This document shows positions 1-9,031 of a stretch of 64,000 bases of DNA, one piece after another; the stretch's first letter is position 1, and each line of letters opens with the position of its first letter. The translations under genes were made by a program, and so were the position numbers. The notes under the pieces are model-generated. The model made no database searches, was not told the DNA's origin, and saw nothing but the letters and a program-made list of their open reading frames with translations. This DNA is from JACKIC01 sp964543795 (GTDB lineage Bacteria; Planctomycetota; UBA1135; UBA2386), in NCBI GenBank assembly GCA_964543795.1, contig CAZIZN010000010.1, positions 124,001-188,000 of the forward strand, in the 5' to 3' direction.

Positions 1-71
1 TGTGCCATGGCAACGGCCAGCCGCTGCCACACCCGGACGGCGGACACGTCTGCACCTCCTGCCACCGCTAG
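1..71 (+). CDS. C-terminal end of a multihaem c-type cytochrome (partial)
   Basis: Reading in the frame that begins at base 3 gives a short peptide starting CHGNG and ending CTSCHR before a TAG at 69-71. It holds one complete CxxCH haem motif (CTSCH), and the leading CH is probably the tail of a second motif cut by the window edge. The spacing of two haem motifs right at the C-terminus resembles the end of the decahaem protein encoded just downstream, so this is likely the end of another multihaem cytochrome in the same direction. Only about 22 residues are visible, so the family cannot be named. No other frame here has motif content. Confidence 0.6.
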   Translation, partial: CHGNGQPLPHPDGGHVCTSCHR

Positions 72-246
72 GCACCTGCGCCCACCACGGCGGCGCACCG
101 CATCGCACCTACGCCCAGAGACCCGGCGGTTTTCGCCGTTCGGCGACTCGCTCCACCGGCCGGATGGGCGACACTTCCCCGTGTCACGCCAGCGTCATTC
201 CGACGCAGCGCGACCCCCTCTCTCTCCTCCCAAGTGGAGCACGATC

Positions 247-3096
247 ATGGCTCTCCGACTCCTGCCCACGCGTGACCGCCTGCTGCGGATCGGGCTGGCT
301 TCCCTCTCCGCGTTCGTGATGTTCGGCATCACCGGATGCGACGACGACGACGACGACGCCCCGCCGCCGATCGGCATCGCCCCCGACCCGACCCCTGGCC
401 CCAGCGACGTGCTCCCCGGCGTCGTCGTCACGATCGACGCCCTGCGCGGCGGCAGCGGCCCGAACGGCGCCGTGCGCGTCGGCGACCTGCTGACCGTCGA
501 CTTCCGGGTCGCGACCAACGCCGGCGAACCGCTCGAGCTGTCGACGATGGCGCGCGGCGCGGCGATGGTCTCGGGCCCGACGTTCAACTACCAGCGCGTG
601 ATCGAGTCGCAAGGCGACGTGCTCACGGCGGCGGTCAAGACCGCGCTCGGCGCCTACACCTACAAGTTCACCGTACCCGTTCCCGCGACCTACGCAGCGC
701 CGATCAACGACACGTCGGCCCTCACCGACGGCGAGTTGACCGGGCAGCCGCTGCTCTCCGGCACCTACACGGTCGGCCTCGAACTGCGCAAGGACTACAC
801 GATCGAAGACGAGGTGGTCCGCGACCCGGGCAACGCCACGTTCGACTTCCTGCTCGGCGACGCGACGGCGATCGAGCGCCGCGAAGTGGTCACGCTGGCG
901 AACTGCAACCAGTGCCACGTCGAGCTCAAGGCGCACGGCGACAACCGCGACAAGATCACGAACTGCCTGCTCTGCCACACGAGCGGCGCCGAGGACGGCA
1001 ACGTCGCGTCGGCCGCCGGCGGCACTCCGGGCGTCGCGATCGATTTCAAGGTGATGATCCACAAGATCCACGCCGGCACGCACCTGCCCTCGGTCAACGG
1101 CGTGACCACCAACCCGGACGGCTCGCGCAACTATGCCGCCACGCCGCAGCCGTACGTCGTGCAGGGCCGCAACGGTTCGCTGCACGACTACTCGAGCATC
1201 GCCTTCCCGGTGTGGCCCAGCATGCTGACTCCGATGCCCCGCGACGGCGGCTACACCGCGCTCACGTCGACGCAGAAGGCCCAGGACGACATGACGCGCC
1301 GCGCGCCGGTCGACTGCGCCAAGTGCCACGGCGATCCGGACGACAGCGGCCCGCTGCCGGCTCCGGCCCAGGGCGACCTCGCCTACCTGCAGCCCTCGCG
1401 CCAGGCCTGCGGTTCGTGCCACGACGACTGGGTGTTCGACCACCCGTACACCGCGAACGGCTCGACGATGCCGATCCAGCGCGACGACGCCGCGTGCAAG
1501 GACTGCCACCGCGAGAGCGGCACGGCGCTCGACGTGCGCGACGCGCACCTGCACCCGCTGAAGAACCCGGCCCTGGCCCGCGGTCTCAACATCGACGTGA
1601 CGAGCATCTCCGACGTCGGCGACGGCGACGGCACCTTCGATGCCGGTGAGCGCGTCCGCGTCACCATGACGATCAAGGACGACAACGGCACGGACATCCC
1701 CGCTGCGAGCCTCAGCCAGATCAACGCCGTCATCAACGGCCCGACCGAGAACCCGAACGCCGTGCACTACGTGCGCATCCAGCCCGCCGGCATGGGCGCT
1801 GGTCCGATCTACACGTTCAACCTGCCGCAGCCCGTCTACTACGAGCCGATCGGCACCTCCTCGTCCGCCACGAACAACGAAGTGTTCGCCACGGCGCGTG
1901 CCCCGCACTGGAACGTCTCGGGCGCGACAACGACGCTGCTGTTGCGCACGGGCACGAGTGCAGCGACGACGCTCGCGGCCGACGCACCGGCGCTGCAGAA
2001 CTTCATCGACCTGCCGCTCAACGCCGGTGCGAACTACGCGAAGGACAACTACATCGTGATCGAGGACGCCGTGCCCGGCCGTCGCGAGATCATGAAGGTG
2101 CAGTGGGTCGACGGCGACCGCCTGTGGTTCTCGTCGCTCTACAGCCAGAACTACGCGCCGAACCTCCGTTTCGCGCACACACTCGGCTCGACCGTGCACA
2201 AGCTCACGACGGCGCCGATTCCGACCGCCAGCTTCTCGCTGAACGCGCAGACCGGCGTGATCACCGAGACGGTCGAGTTCGGCAATGGCGAGGTCATCGC
2301 CACCTACACCTCGGACTTCCTGGTGCCGGCCGTCTATCCGGGCACGTTCGGCGATTCGCCGGACCTCGGCGAGATGGCGGGCGACTGGATCGGTCTGCCG
2401 GTGCTGTCGGGGACCTACAACCTCGGCATCTGGGGCGCGCGCTCGATGCCGGTGACCCTGTTCGGCGAGACCAGCAGCTACACCGAGGGCTCGATCCCCG
2501 AGGTGAAGCAGGTGCTGTTCGGCGATGCCACCACCGTCGCTGTGGTGAACCGCATCGACGACGCCAGCGGCTGCTACAAGTGCCACGAGGACATCCAGTT
2601 CCACGGCGGCAGCCGCCGCGGCTACGAGACCTGTGCGCTGTGCCACACGGTCGCCGGGTCCGAGGACGCCGCCAACTACATCTACCCGACGGCCCCGGCG
2701 ACGCCCGGCACGACGGTGGACTTCCGCACCATGCTGCACAAGATCCACCACGGCAAGAACCTGTCGGCGGGCGCCAACTACGTGGTGGTCGGCAACAGCG
2801 GCACGCCGCACACGTACGAGCACGTGGGCTTCCCGGTGCTGCCGGGCGGCACGCAGCAGTGCGCGACCTGCCACGGCGAGAACAACACGGCGTGGGTCGA
2901 ACCCGCCGAACGCAACCACCCGAACTCGAGCTACGCGACGCGCTCCTGGCGCGCCGCCTGCGCCTCGTGCCACGACGACAACGCCGCGCGGGCGCACATC
3001 GACGTGAACACGAGCCTGTTCGGTGGCGAAGCCTGCAGCATCTGCCACGGCGTCGGCGAGGAGTTCGACGTGCGCACCGCGCACAAGACCCGCTGA
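247..3096 (+). CDS. OmcA/MtrC family decahaem c-type cytochrome lipoprotein
   Basis: Predicted 949-residue exported lipoprotein. The ATG at 247 was chosen because it is followed by a lipoprotein signal peptide (RLLRIG..., lipobox FGITGC, Cys31); the open frame continues upstream but without a signal peptide. There are ten CxxCH haem motifs in two groups of five: near residues 220, 240, 357, 388 and 417, and near 776, 796, 872, 905 and 930. Each group is preceded by a long beta-rich stretch. Two pentahaem domains interleaved with beta domains is the layout of the OmcA/MtrC family, which passes electrons to metals or other acceptors at the cell surface. Cys31 is followed by six Asp (a GAC repeat at 340-357). 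The end of another multihaem protein lies immediately upstream. The family call is strong; the electron acceptor is unknown. Confidence 0.93.
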   Translation: MALRLLPTRDRLLRIGLASLSAFVMFGITGCDDDDDDAPPPIGIAPDPTPGPSDVLPGVVVTIDALRGGSGPNGAVRVGDLLTVDFRVATNAGEPLELSTMARGAAMVSGPTFNYQRVIESQGDVLTAAVKTALGAYTYKFTVPVPATYAAPINDTSALTDGELTGQPLLSGTYTVGLELRKDYTIEDEVVRDPGNATFDFLLGDATAIERREVVTLANCNQCHVELKAHGDNRDKITNCLLCHTSGAEDGNVASAAGGTPGVAIDFKVMIHKIHAGTHLPSVNGVTTNPDGSRNYAATPQPYVVQGRNGSLHDYSSIAFPVWPSMLTPMPRDGGYTALTSTQKAQDDMTRRAPVDCAKCHGDPDDSGPLPAPAQGDLAYLQPSRQACGSCHDDWVFDHPYTANGSTMPIQRDDAACKDCHRESGTALDVRDAHLHPLKNPALARGLNIDVTSISDVGDGDGTFDAGERVRVTMTIKDDNGTDIPAASLSQINAVINGPTENPNAVHYVRIQPAGMGAGPIYTFNLPQPVYYEPIGTSSSATNNEVFATARAPHWNVSGATTTLLLRTGTSAATTLAADAPALQNFIDLPLNAGANYAKDNYIVIEDAVPGRREIMKVQWVDGDRLWFSSLYSQNYAPNLRFAHTLGSTVHKLTTAPIPTASFSLNAQTGVITETVEFGNGEVIATYTSDFLVPAVYPGTFGDSPDLGEMAGDWIGLPVLSGTYNLGIWGARSMPVTLFGETSSYTEGSIPEVKQVLFGDATTVAVVNRIDDASGCYKCHEDIQFHGGSRRGYETCALCHTVAGSEDAANYIYPTAPATPGTTVDFRTMLHKIHHGKNLSAGANYVVVGNSGTPHTYEHVGFPVLPGGTQQCATCHGENNTAWVEPAERNHPNSSYATRSWRAACASCHDDNAARAHIDVNTSLFGGEACSICHGVGEEFDVRTAHKTR

Positions 3097-3120
3097 GCCG
3101 CACGCGGACCGACAGCCGAA

Positions 3121-3153
3121 AGGGCCGTCCCGGGCGCTGCCCGGGACGGCCCT
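3121..3153. terminator. Strong bidirectional hairpin, likely terminator
   Basis: A perfect 15-bp inverted repeat (AGGGCCGTCCCGGGC and its complement) separated by a 3-base loop GCT. It lies between the 3' ends of the convergent decahaem cytochrome and S15 peptidase genes. The sequence after the stem (cttcgtt) is only weakly T-rich, so the stem-loop is clear but intrinsic termination is inferred. Confidence 0.7.
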
Positions 3154-3191
3154 CTTCGTTGGCTCATGCGAGTCGGGTCACCCGCCTCGCT

Positions 3192-5045
3192 TCACTTCGG
3201 CGCGAGCGCCTTCTCGAACGCGGCGGCACCGCCGACCACCGGCAGCTCGAGCTTCGTCGCCCCGAGGTCGACCGTCAGTTCGGTGCCCGCCGGCGGCCAC
3301 AGCGTGAAGTCCTTGTCGCTCGAGAAGATCATCAGCGCGATGCGCTCGCCGGCCGGGATCACCTGGTCGTCGGGCTGCAGTTCGAACGTGAGCGTGACGA
3401 ACTTGCCCGGCTCGAGCGGCTTGCTCTCGCGCAGCGACTCGGCGTTCTGCGGATCGGCCCAGCCGCGCGTGATGATGTCGTCGGTGATGCGCTTGCTGTT
3501 CGTCCACGGCAGCGCGACGAGCCACACCGACAGGTTCGCAGCCGGCTTGCTCGCCGCCAGCGAGATCGTGAGCCGCGGCGTGCCCGAGATGTGCAGCGGC
3601 TGCTGCAGTTCGGCCGTCGCGTAGAGCAGCCGGTGCTTGCTCGATGCGGCCGCCGCCAGTTCGGCGCCGGCGATCGAGACGTCGTCGACCAGGGTCTCGT
3701 GCAGATCCTCGCCGGCCGCGGCCGCCGCGAGCGGGCCGACGTCGTTGCCGCCCTTGCCCGGCCGCAGCGTCACCACCGCCGCATCGGGATGCGGGTAGTC
3801 CGGGTAGGCGGTCGGGTTGTTGGGGCGCTCGCCCTCGCGGACGATCCATCCCTTCGGGTCCTTCTCGACGCCGTTGTCGACATCGTAGAGGAAGCGCGTG
3901 AACCAGCGGTTGACGAGTCGGAGCGGCGGCGGGCCGCCGTGGCCACCCTGGTGGAAGAACGCCATGCACGGCACGCCCTTCTGCTTCAGCGCTTCGTAGA
4001 TGCGCACCGAGTGCTCGGGCATCACGTTCCAGTCGTTGAACGCGTGCGCCATCAGGGTCGGCGTGCGGAAGTTCGCGAGCTGGTTCGCGAAATCGCGCGC
4101 CGCCCACCACTCGCTGTAGTCGCCGCTGAGCCGGTCGATGTTCTTGGCGATCTCGGTGTCGCGCACGTGCTGGTTGCACCATTCGCGGCGCGCCGTCCGG
4201 CCGCTGTTGATGAAGTCGTAGAGCACGTCCACGTCCTCGCCCATGTAGCCGCCCGGGTGCCGCACGAGGCCGTGGGAGCGGTAGTAGTGGTAGTAGGACG
4301 TGTTCGGCGCGATCGGCACGATCGCCGCGAGCCCTTCGACGCCCGTCGTCGCCGCCGCGATCGGCAGCGTGCCGTTGTAGGACGTGCCGATCATGCCCAC
4401 CTTGCCGGAGCACCACTCGGCCTTGACCTCCTCGTTGCCGTCGATCGTCGTGTAGCCCTTCGCGCGGCCGCAGAGCCAGTCGATGACGGCCTTCGGCGCC
4501 AGCGACTCGTTGGCGCCGCCGACCGTCGGACAGCCCTCGGACAGACCCGTGCCCGGCGACTCGGAGTGCACGACGGCGAAGCCGCGCGGCACCCAGGTGC
4601 GCACCTCGGAGTTCGCGATCGACGACCGGCGTTCGCGGAACGGGATCGGCGCCATCGTCTTGCGCGGCGGCGGCACCGCGCCGAGTTCGTGGCTCGGGTT
4701 CCAGAACGTGCCCGGCTCGTTGCCGCCGACGCCGGCGAAGTAGGGGCTCGTCTCGTAGATGACGGGCACCTTGAGTCCTTCGCTGTCGGTCTGACCCGGC
4801 CGCGTCACGTCGACGTGCAGGCGATCCTTCTTGCCGTCGCCGTCGGAGTCGAAGCTCGCTTCGACCCACAGTCGCTGGCGGATCCACGACTGCGGGTCGC
4901 GGAAGCCGTCGACGATCTGCGCTTCGCCGTCGGCGAAGACCGGCAGGGTCTTCGGCGCGGACTGGGCATGCAGTGCCGCCGCGGCGACGAACGCCAGCAG
5001 CGGCGGGACGAGGAGGGAACGGGCACCGGGATCGAAGGTCACCAT
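3192..5045 (-). CDS. Secreted Xaa-Pro dipeptidyl-peptidase (peptidase family S15)
   Basis: A 617-residue protein with an N-terminal signal peptide (hydrophobic LLVPPLLAFVAAAALHA). It matches the S15 alpha/beta-hydrolase family, which removes Xaa-Pro dipeptides from peptide N-termini. The nucleophile elbow is GTSYNG with Ser222. Candidate acid and base are Asp338 in FNDWN and His369 in QGGHGG, in the usual order and spacing. The C-terminal part (about 430 onward) fits the S15 jelly-roll domain. The length is normal for the actinobacterial-type enzymes. It is convergent with the decahaem cytochrome gene and divergent from the gene at 5237, with about 190 bp between the starts. Related CocE/NonD acyl hydrolases share the fold, so the exact substrate is uncertain. 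Confidence 0.85.
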   Translation of the reverse strand: MVTFDPGARSLLVPPLLAFVAAAALHAQSAPKTLPVFADGEAQIVDGFRDPQSWIRQRLWVEASFDSDGDGKKDRLHVDVTRPGQTDSEGLKVPVIYETSPYFAGVGGNEPGTFWNPSHELGAVPPPRKTMAPIPFRERRSSIANSEVRTWVPRGFAVVHSESPGTGLSEGCPTVGGANESLAPKAVIDWLCGRAKGYTTIDGNEEVKAEWCSGKVGMIGTSYNGTLPIAAATTGVEGLAAIVPIAPNTSYYHYYRSHGLVRHPGGYMGEDVDVLYDFINSGRTARREWCNQHVRDTEIAKNIDRLSGDYSEWWAARDFANQLANFRTPTLMAHAFNDWNVMPEHSVRIYEALKQKGVPCMAFFHQGGHGGPPPLRLVNRWFTRFLYDVDNGVEKDPKGWIVREGERPNNPTAYPDYPHPDAAVVTLRPGKGGNDVGPLAAAAAGEDLHETLVDDVSIAGAELAAAASSKHRLLYATAELQQPLHISGTPRLTISLAASKPAANLSVWLVALPWTNSKRITDDIITRGWADPQNAESLRESKPLEPGKFVTLTFELQPDDQVIPAGERIALMIFSSDKDFTLWPPAGTELTVDLGATKLELPVVGGAAAFEKALAPK

Positions 5046-5236
5046 GGGGTGCGGATCCTAGCCAGGTCGCCCGCCGCCGGGGCGCGGTTCGACGCATCCG
5101 GGTCGCCACTGCACGGCTGGCAACGAAACCGGGCGTATTGCCATCGCTGGTCGAGGCCGCTTGCGCGAACACCTCGTTGCCGTTGCGGCCCGGGTCGCGA
5201 GCCCGGGATCGGCTGGTCGGTATGCTCGGCAGCCGT

Positions 5237-7042
5237 ATGCGCGCATCTCGTCATCCGCACCCGACCATCGACAGACGGCTGGCCGGTGCGCTCGCCGTGC
5301 TGCTCGCCGCAGCGGCCACGGCGCAGCAGCGCGAGCCCGTGCGCGGCGCCGTCGTCCTGGCCGACGGGGCGCCCTGGGCTGGAGCGAACGTGGTCCTGCT
5401 GTCGCGACCGTTACCCGACGACGAACGCTTCGGCGAGGCTGACGAGGTGCAGGCGACGAGCGACGCCAAGGGTCGTTTCGAGGTCCGCCTCCTGCCGGGC
5501 CGCCGCTATGTCGCGTGGGCCAGCACCGCAGACGAATCCGGCACGTATGTGGCGAGCCACCCGGTCGACGATGCGCGCGCCGGCCGTCCACTCGAACTCG
5601 TCGCGGATGCACCGCGTCGGCACGCGATCGTCTCGATCGAGGGACTCGACGCGTGGCGCGCTCACGGGCCGATCAGCTGCACGCTGCAGTCGCGCACGAC
5701 GACTCGCATCCTGCAGGGATGCGCGGAGGAAGACGGCAAGGTCGTGCTGCCGGCGTTCCCAGGCCGGCGAGCCGCCTTGGAAGTGCGATGCGGCGAGCGC
5801 CTCCTGCTGCCGTGGGCGGCGCCGATCGATCTTGGCAGCGTCACGGCGCAACACATCCGCGTGGACCCACCGCGCGCCGTGCGGTTCCGTTGTGTCGATG
5901 TCGACAAGGCCCCCGTGGCGGGCATCGCGTTCCTCGCGAGCGACATATGGAACCGCCACCCGACCGTGGTCGCGCGCAGCGACGCCGACGGCATGCTGCT
6001 GCCGCTGCTGCCGCTGCCGTCCAAGCAGTTCGATTGGGCCAACTACCCGGCGGTGCTGCTCGGCGAGGGTCGCGCACCCCGCGCGTGGATCGGAACGCTG
6101 AAGGTCGCCCCCGATCACGACGCGGCGACGAGCCGCCCGGTGATGGAGTTCGTCGTGGAGGCCGGCCGAACCCTGCGCAGCCGGCTCTGCTTGGGCGAGG
6201 TCGCCGTCGCGGGTGGCACCGTGCGCGCCGTCCGCGATGTGCGCACTGCCGATGGCGAGAGCTCCCACGCGCTGACGTCGTGTATTCCTCTGGCGCCCGA
6301 CGGCGGCTTCGCGCTCGACTTCGATCCGGAGCACGGCGTCGCATTGACCGCGTTCCCGCCGTCTGCGTTGCTTGCCCGTCTTCCCCAACGCGCCGGCTTC
6401 CCGCTGCACCCCGAGGTGTTGCTTGCGGCAGTAGCAGGTGACGCGGGTGCGAACCCGCTTCCCGAATCCCTGGATCTGCTGCACCTCGAACCTCTCGACG
6501 TGCAGGTACTCGGCGCCGGTGAAGTCCCTGCCGACTCCGCGCTGGTCGGCCTCGCGACCCAGGGGCCGGAGGTCAACCGGATGATCGTCGCGAGCACGGA
6601 CCGTTCCGGGCGTGTGCGCCTGCTGCTGCCGCGCCACCAGCGCGCGACGCTGTGTTGCTGGGCGGACGATGGCATGGCCCATGCCACGCTCGATGGCGCG
6701 GAACGAGCGGGGCCCTTGCAGGTGCGCCTCGAGGGCGTCGCCCGTCTGCGCGGGCGCGTCGTGAACGGCGCTGGCAAGGGTGTGCCCTGGGCTGAGATCA
6801 CCTACTTCGTCAACTCCTCTCGAGTCGACGACACGGCAGCGCTCGCAGCTTGCCTGGACCATCGTGTGCGCTGCCGCTCCGCCGCCGACGGAACCTTCGC
6901 GATGCCTCTCTATCCGGGGTTGCGCTACTCGCTGTCGGCCGTCGCGACGGCGGATGACGATCACTACCCCAAGGCGACGGAGTTTACGGTCGGCGTCGAC
7001 GAGCCGCAGGAAGTCGTGCTCGATCTCTCGCACCGGCGCTGA
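5237..7042 (+). CDS. Secreted protein with carboxypeptidase-regulatory-like repeats
   Basis: About 601 residues if translation starts at the ATG at 5237; an in-frame ATG at 5222 adds five residues. The first 30 residues look like a signal peptide (RRLAGALAVLLAAAATAQQ). The mature part opens with a segment typical of carboxypeptidase regulatory-like (Ig-fold) domains: VRGAVVLADGAPWAGANVVL, then a DAKGRFEV turn. A second such unit near the C-terminus (RGRVVNGAGKGVPWAEI, then SAADGTFAMP) shows the module is repeated. No catalytic motif was seen. It resembles the 610-residue protein at 31353-33185 in style. The role is unknown; the domains suggest surface display or binding. Confidence 0.7.
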   Translation: MRASRHPHPTIDRRLAGALAVLLAAAATAQQREPVRGAVVLADGAPWAGANVVLLSRPLPDDERFGEADEVQATSDAKGRFEVRLLPGRRYVAWASTADESGTYVASHPVDDARAGRPLELVADAPRRHAIVSIEGLDAWRAHGPISCTLQSRTTTRILQGCAEEDGKVVLPAFPGRRAALEVRCGERLLLPWAAPIDLGSVTAQHIRVDPPRAVRFRCVDVDKAPVAGIAFLASDIWNRHPTVVARSDADGMLLPLLPLPSKQFDWANYPAVLLGEGRAPRAWIGTLKVAPDHDAATSRPVMEFVVEAGRTLRSRLCLGEVAVAGGTVRAVRDVRTADGESSHALTSCIPLAPDGGFALDFDPEHGVALTAFPPSALLARLPQRAGFPLHPEVLLAAVAGDAGANPLPESLDLLHLEPLDVQVLGAGEVPADSALVGLATQGPEVNRMIVASTDRSGRVRLLLPRHQRATLCCWADDGMAHATLDGAERAGPLQVRLEGVARLRGRVVNGAGKGVPWAEITYFVNSSRVDDTAALAACLDHRVRCRSAADGTFAMPLYPGLRYSLSAVATADDDHYPKATEFTVGVDEPQEVVLDLSHRR

Positions 7043-7174
7043 ACGGGTCTGCTGCTTGGCTCGCCGACCAGGGACCAACGGCGTCGACCGTGCACCCAAT
7101 GGCGGACTTCGTCGGTCGTCTGGCAGTCAAGTCGGCGGCGGCGGCGCGTCGATCTCCCGGGCCGAGGGGATCCC

Positions 7175-7993
7175 ATGCACCAGCTCCTGTCCGCGAGCGC
7201 ACTCGCCGCGCTCGCCCTGTCCGCCTGCGCCGCGCCCGAAGGGCCGGTCGTGCCGGTCCCGCCGACGCTCGAGTTCGCGGGCCTCGAGTCGACGCGCATC
7301 ACGCCCGATGCGATCCAGTTCGTCGGCACGGTGGTCGTGAAGAACCGCATGCGCGGCACGGTCGGCCTCGAACGCGTCGACTACGGCGCGGCGCTGCACG
7401 ACGCGATGCTGTTCACCGATTCGCACGCGGAGTTCGAGCCCATGCATTCGCGCGAGACGCACACGCTGACGTTGCCGTTCCAGATCGTGATGCGCGACAT
7501 CCTCGACCGCGTGGAGAACGTGCTCGGCGAGGAGTGTGTCCGGGTGCAGCTGCGCGGCACGGTCGTGCCCGAGGGCTTCGCGCCGCTGGAGTTCACGGCG
7601 ACGAAGGTCGTGCCGCTGCCGCGCCTGCCGCGGCTGCGCTTCGCCGGTTCGCGCGGCAATCCGCTCGACGGCGAGTTCACCGTGCTGGTCGACGTCGAGA
7701 ACACGAACCGCTTCCCGATGAGCTCGGGCGAGGTCGAGACCTTCCTCACGCTCAACGGCACTCGCTACGACCTCCTGCACTCGCACTCGTGCGGCACGCT
7801 GCCGCCCGGCGGCCGGGGTCGCATGGAGCTCACGATGCACGGCACGCGCGGCAAGGGCCTCGGCATGATCGTCGGCGTGATCCGGAACCAGTCGCTCGAC
7901 TTCACCGTCGGCGGCTCGATCGCGTTCGCGACGCCGCACGGCGTGTTCGAGCTGCCGGTCGAGTTCGGTTCGGCCGCGGCCCCGGCGCGCTGA
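7175..7993 (+). CDS. WHy/LEA14-like lipoprotein
   Basis: A 272-residue lipoprotein. The start at 7175 has a good ribosome site (GAGGGGAT) and gives a short signal peptide ending in the lipobox LSAC. The body contains two copies of a WHy (water stress and hypersensitive response, LEA type 2) beta-sandwich. The first lies around residues 30-140 (FVGTVVVKNRMRGTVGLERV) and the second around 150-265 (GEFTVLVDVENTNRFPM). The pattern of 'V.v.N.n.f.l....v.Y...lng' is characteristic. In other organisms such proteins act in stress tolerance or envelope maintenance. It stands alone downstream of the gene ending at 7042. The family call is good; the function is not established. Confidence 0.75.
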   Translation: MHQLLSASALAALALSACAAPEGPVVPVPPTLEFAGLESTRITPDAIQFVGTVVVKNRMRGTVGLERVDYGAALHDAMLFTDSHAEFEPMHSRETHTLTLPFQIVMRDILDRVENVLGEECVRVQLRGTVVPEGFAPLEFTATKVVPLPRLPRLRFAGSRGNPLDGEFTVLVDVENTNRFPMSSGEVETFLTLNGTRYDLLHSHSCGTLPPGGRGRMELTMHGTRGKGLGMIVGVIRNQSLDFTVGGSIAFATPHGVFELPVEFGSAAAPAR

Positions 7994-8156
7994 CGGCGAC
8001 CTCGCGACGGGTGGGAACGGCGGCGATGCGTGCCAGGCATCGCACAAGAAGCCGCGCCAGCTGCGCGGGACACCGGCAGCAGTCGTCACCTCATGGCCGA
8101 CCGCGCCGGATCTGTTCGCCGAGTGGTCGCGCTGTTTGCCTTCAAGCAGTCATCGG

Positions 8157-8403
8157 TCATCGGACCCTGATCGCAACTGCGTCGCTCGCGGCGAAGCCGA
8201 GCATGTTGCCGCCGGACGTCGACGCGCTCTGGCCATAGCACTCGTAACCCGCCAACGCCGGATCCGTCGGCACCGGAATGACCTGGCTTGCGCGACCGCT
8301 GGCGTCCACCGACACCAGGTGCGTGGCGTCCGCAGAGCACCGGATCTGGCACCCAGGGGCGCCGAGAACCCCGGCGTCGAAGGGCAGCGGCCCGAGGCCC
8401 GGT
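8157..8403 (-). pseudogene. Remnant: C-terminal module of a secreted protein
   Basis: About 80 codons that align along their whole length with the C-terminus of the intact secreted protein at 9032-10426. Shared landmarks are PLPFDAG versus PLPYDAA, GAPGC, and the endings ASDAVAIRVR versus TSDAVAIRMR. There is no signal peptide and no N-terminal body. The homology stops at about 8403, exactly where IS21-type istA sequence begins. The short frame from 8423 therefore has a false start made of transposon sequence. Best read as the 3' end of a secreted-protein gene whose front was lost when an insertion sequence arrived or rearranged. Confidence 0.75.
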
Positions 8404-8405
8404 CC

Positions 8406-8897
8406 CGTAGTCGACCTGTCCATCCTCGTCGGGCGCCGTCGTGATCCTCGGATGGGCGATCTTCGACGTGGGCCGCAGCACGCGGACGAACCGCTTCACC
8501 GACCCGTAGCTGGCCGTGAAGCCGTGCCGGTCGACCAGATCCTGCCAGATCGCTTTGCCGTTGCGGCCCTGATCCAGGGCGGCGACGATGCTCTCGCGGT
8601 GCGGCTCGCAGGCCTCCTCGCCGCCGAGGTCAGGGCAGTCTCCAGCACCGACGCGGGGGCGCCGGGGTCGGCGGTCACCTGACTGGCTGGTTTTGACGCC
8701 AGGTCGGGCGGCCGGCGCCGCCGCGGCTCCCGCACCGCGATCCCGGCCTCCGTCAGGTAGCGACGGATCGACGCCCGGTCGACGCCGGTCTCACGCTGGA
8801 TCCTGCGTAGTGACCAGCCCAACCGGCCCAGCGCTCGCACCTGCTCTTGTTTCTCGGGCTTCGTTGGCCATCTCCGCGTGGCAACCTCACGGCCCAC
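8406..8897 (-). pseudogene. istA: Truncated, frameshifted IS21-family transposase IstA
   Basis: The first part (from 8897) reads as an IstA N-terminus with a helix-turn-helix: EKQEQVRALGRLGWSLRRI, RETGVDRASIRRYL, then SKPASQV. After about 8620 the homology moves to another reading frame, which gives CEPHRESIVAALDQGRNGKA, IWQDLVDRHGF, VKRFVRVLR, then APDEDGQVDYGTG, the start of the DDE catalytic domain. The homology ends at about 8406, so the rest of IstA and all of IstB are missing. The frame change plus truncation make this a dead remnant. The first catalytic Asp (in QVDYG) is present; the others are lost. Confidence 0.85.
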
Positions 8898-8926
8898 GCG
8901 GCGTCAACGTCTGCGGCCACCTTCAC

Positions 8927-8965
8927 GACTGGCTGGCTTTCAGGTGCTCCCGACTGGCTGGTTTT
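8927..8965. repeat. Direct repeats upstream of istA, probable IS end sites
   Basis: Two copies of GACTGGCTGGYTTT, at 8927-8940 and 8952-8965, spaced 25 bp start to start, just outside the istA start. A third copy (8681-8694) lies inside the istA coding sequence, where its complement encodes KPASQ. IS21-type elements carry multiple short repeats near their ends that bind the transposase, so the outer pair may be the surviving left end. No terminal inverted repeat or target duplication could be assigned. Confidence 0.5.
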
Positions 8966-9031
8966 GGGCGTTCCCCGAGGGGCGAACTCACGCCGCCGTC
9001 GACGGCTGCCCCTGGTTATCGATAGTACCAC

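Noticed and set aside
2103..6101. 1332-residue open frame on the plus strand
   Set aside because: It is an Arg/Pro-rich shadow of the cytochrome and S15 genes, common in GC-rich DNA, with no motif or signal.
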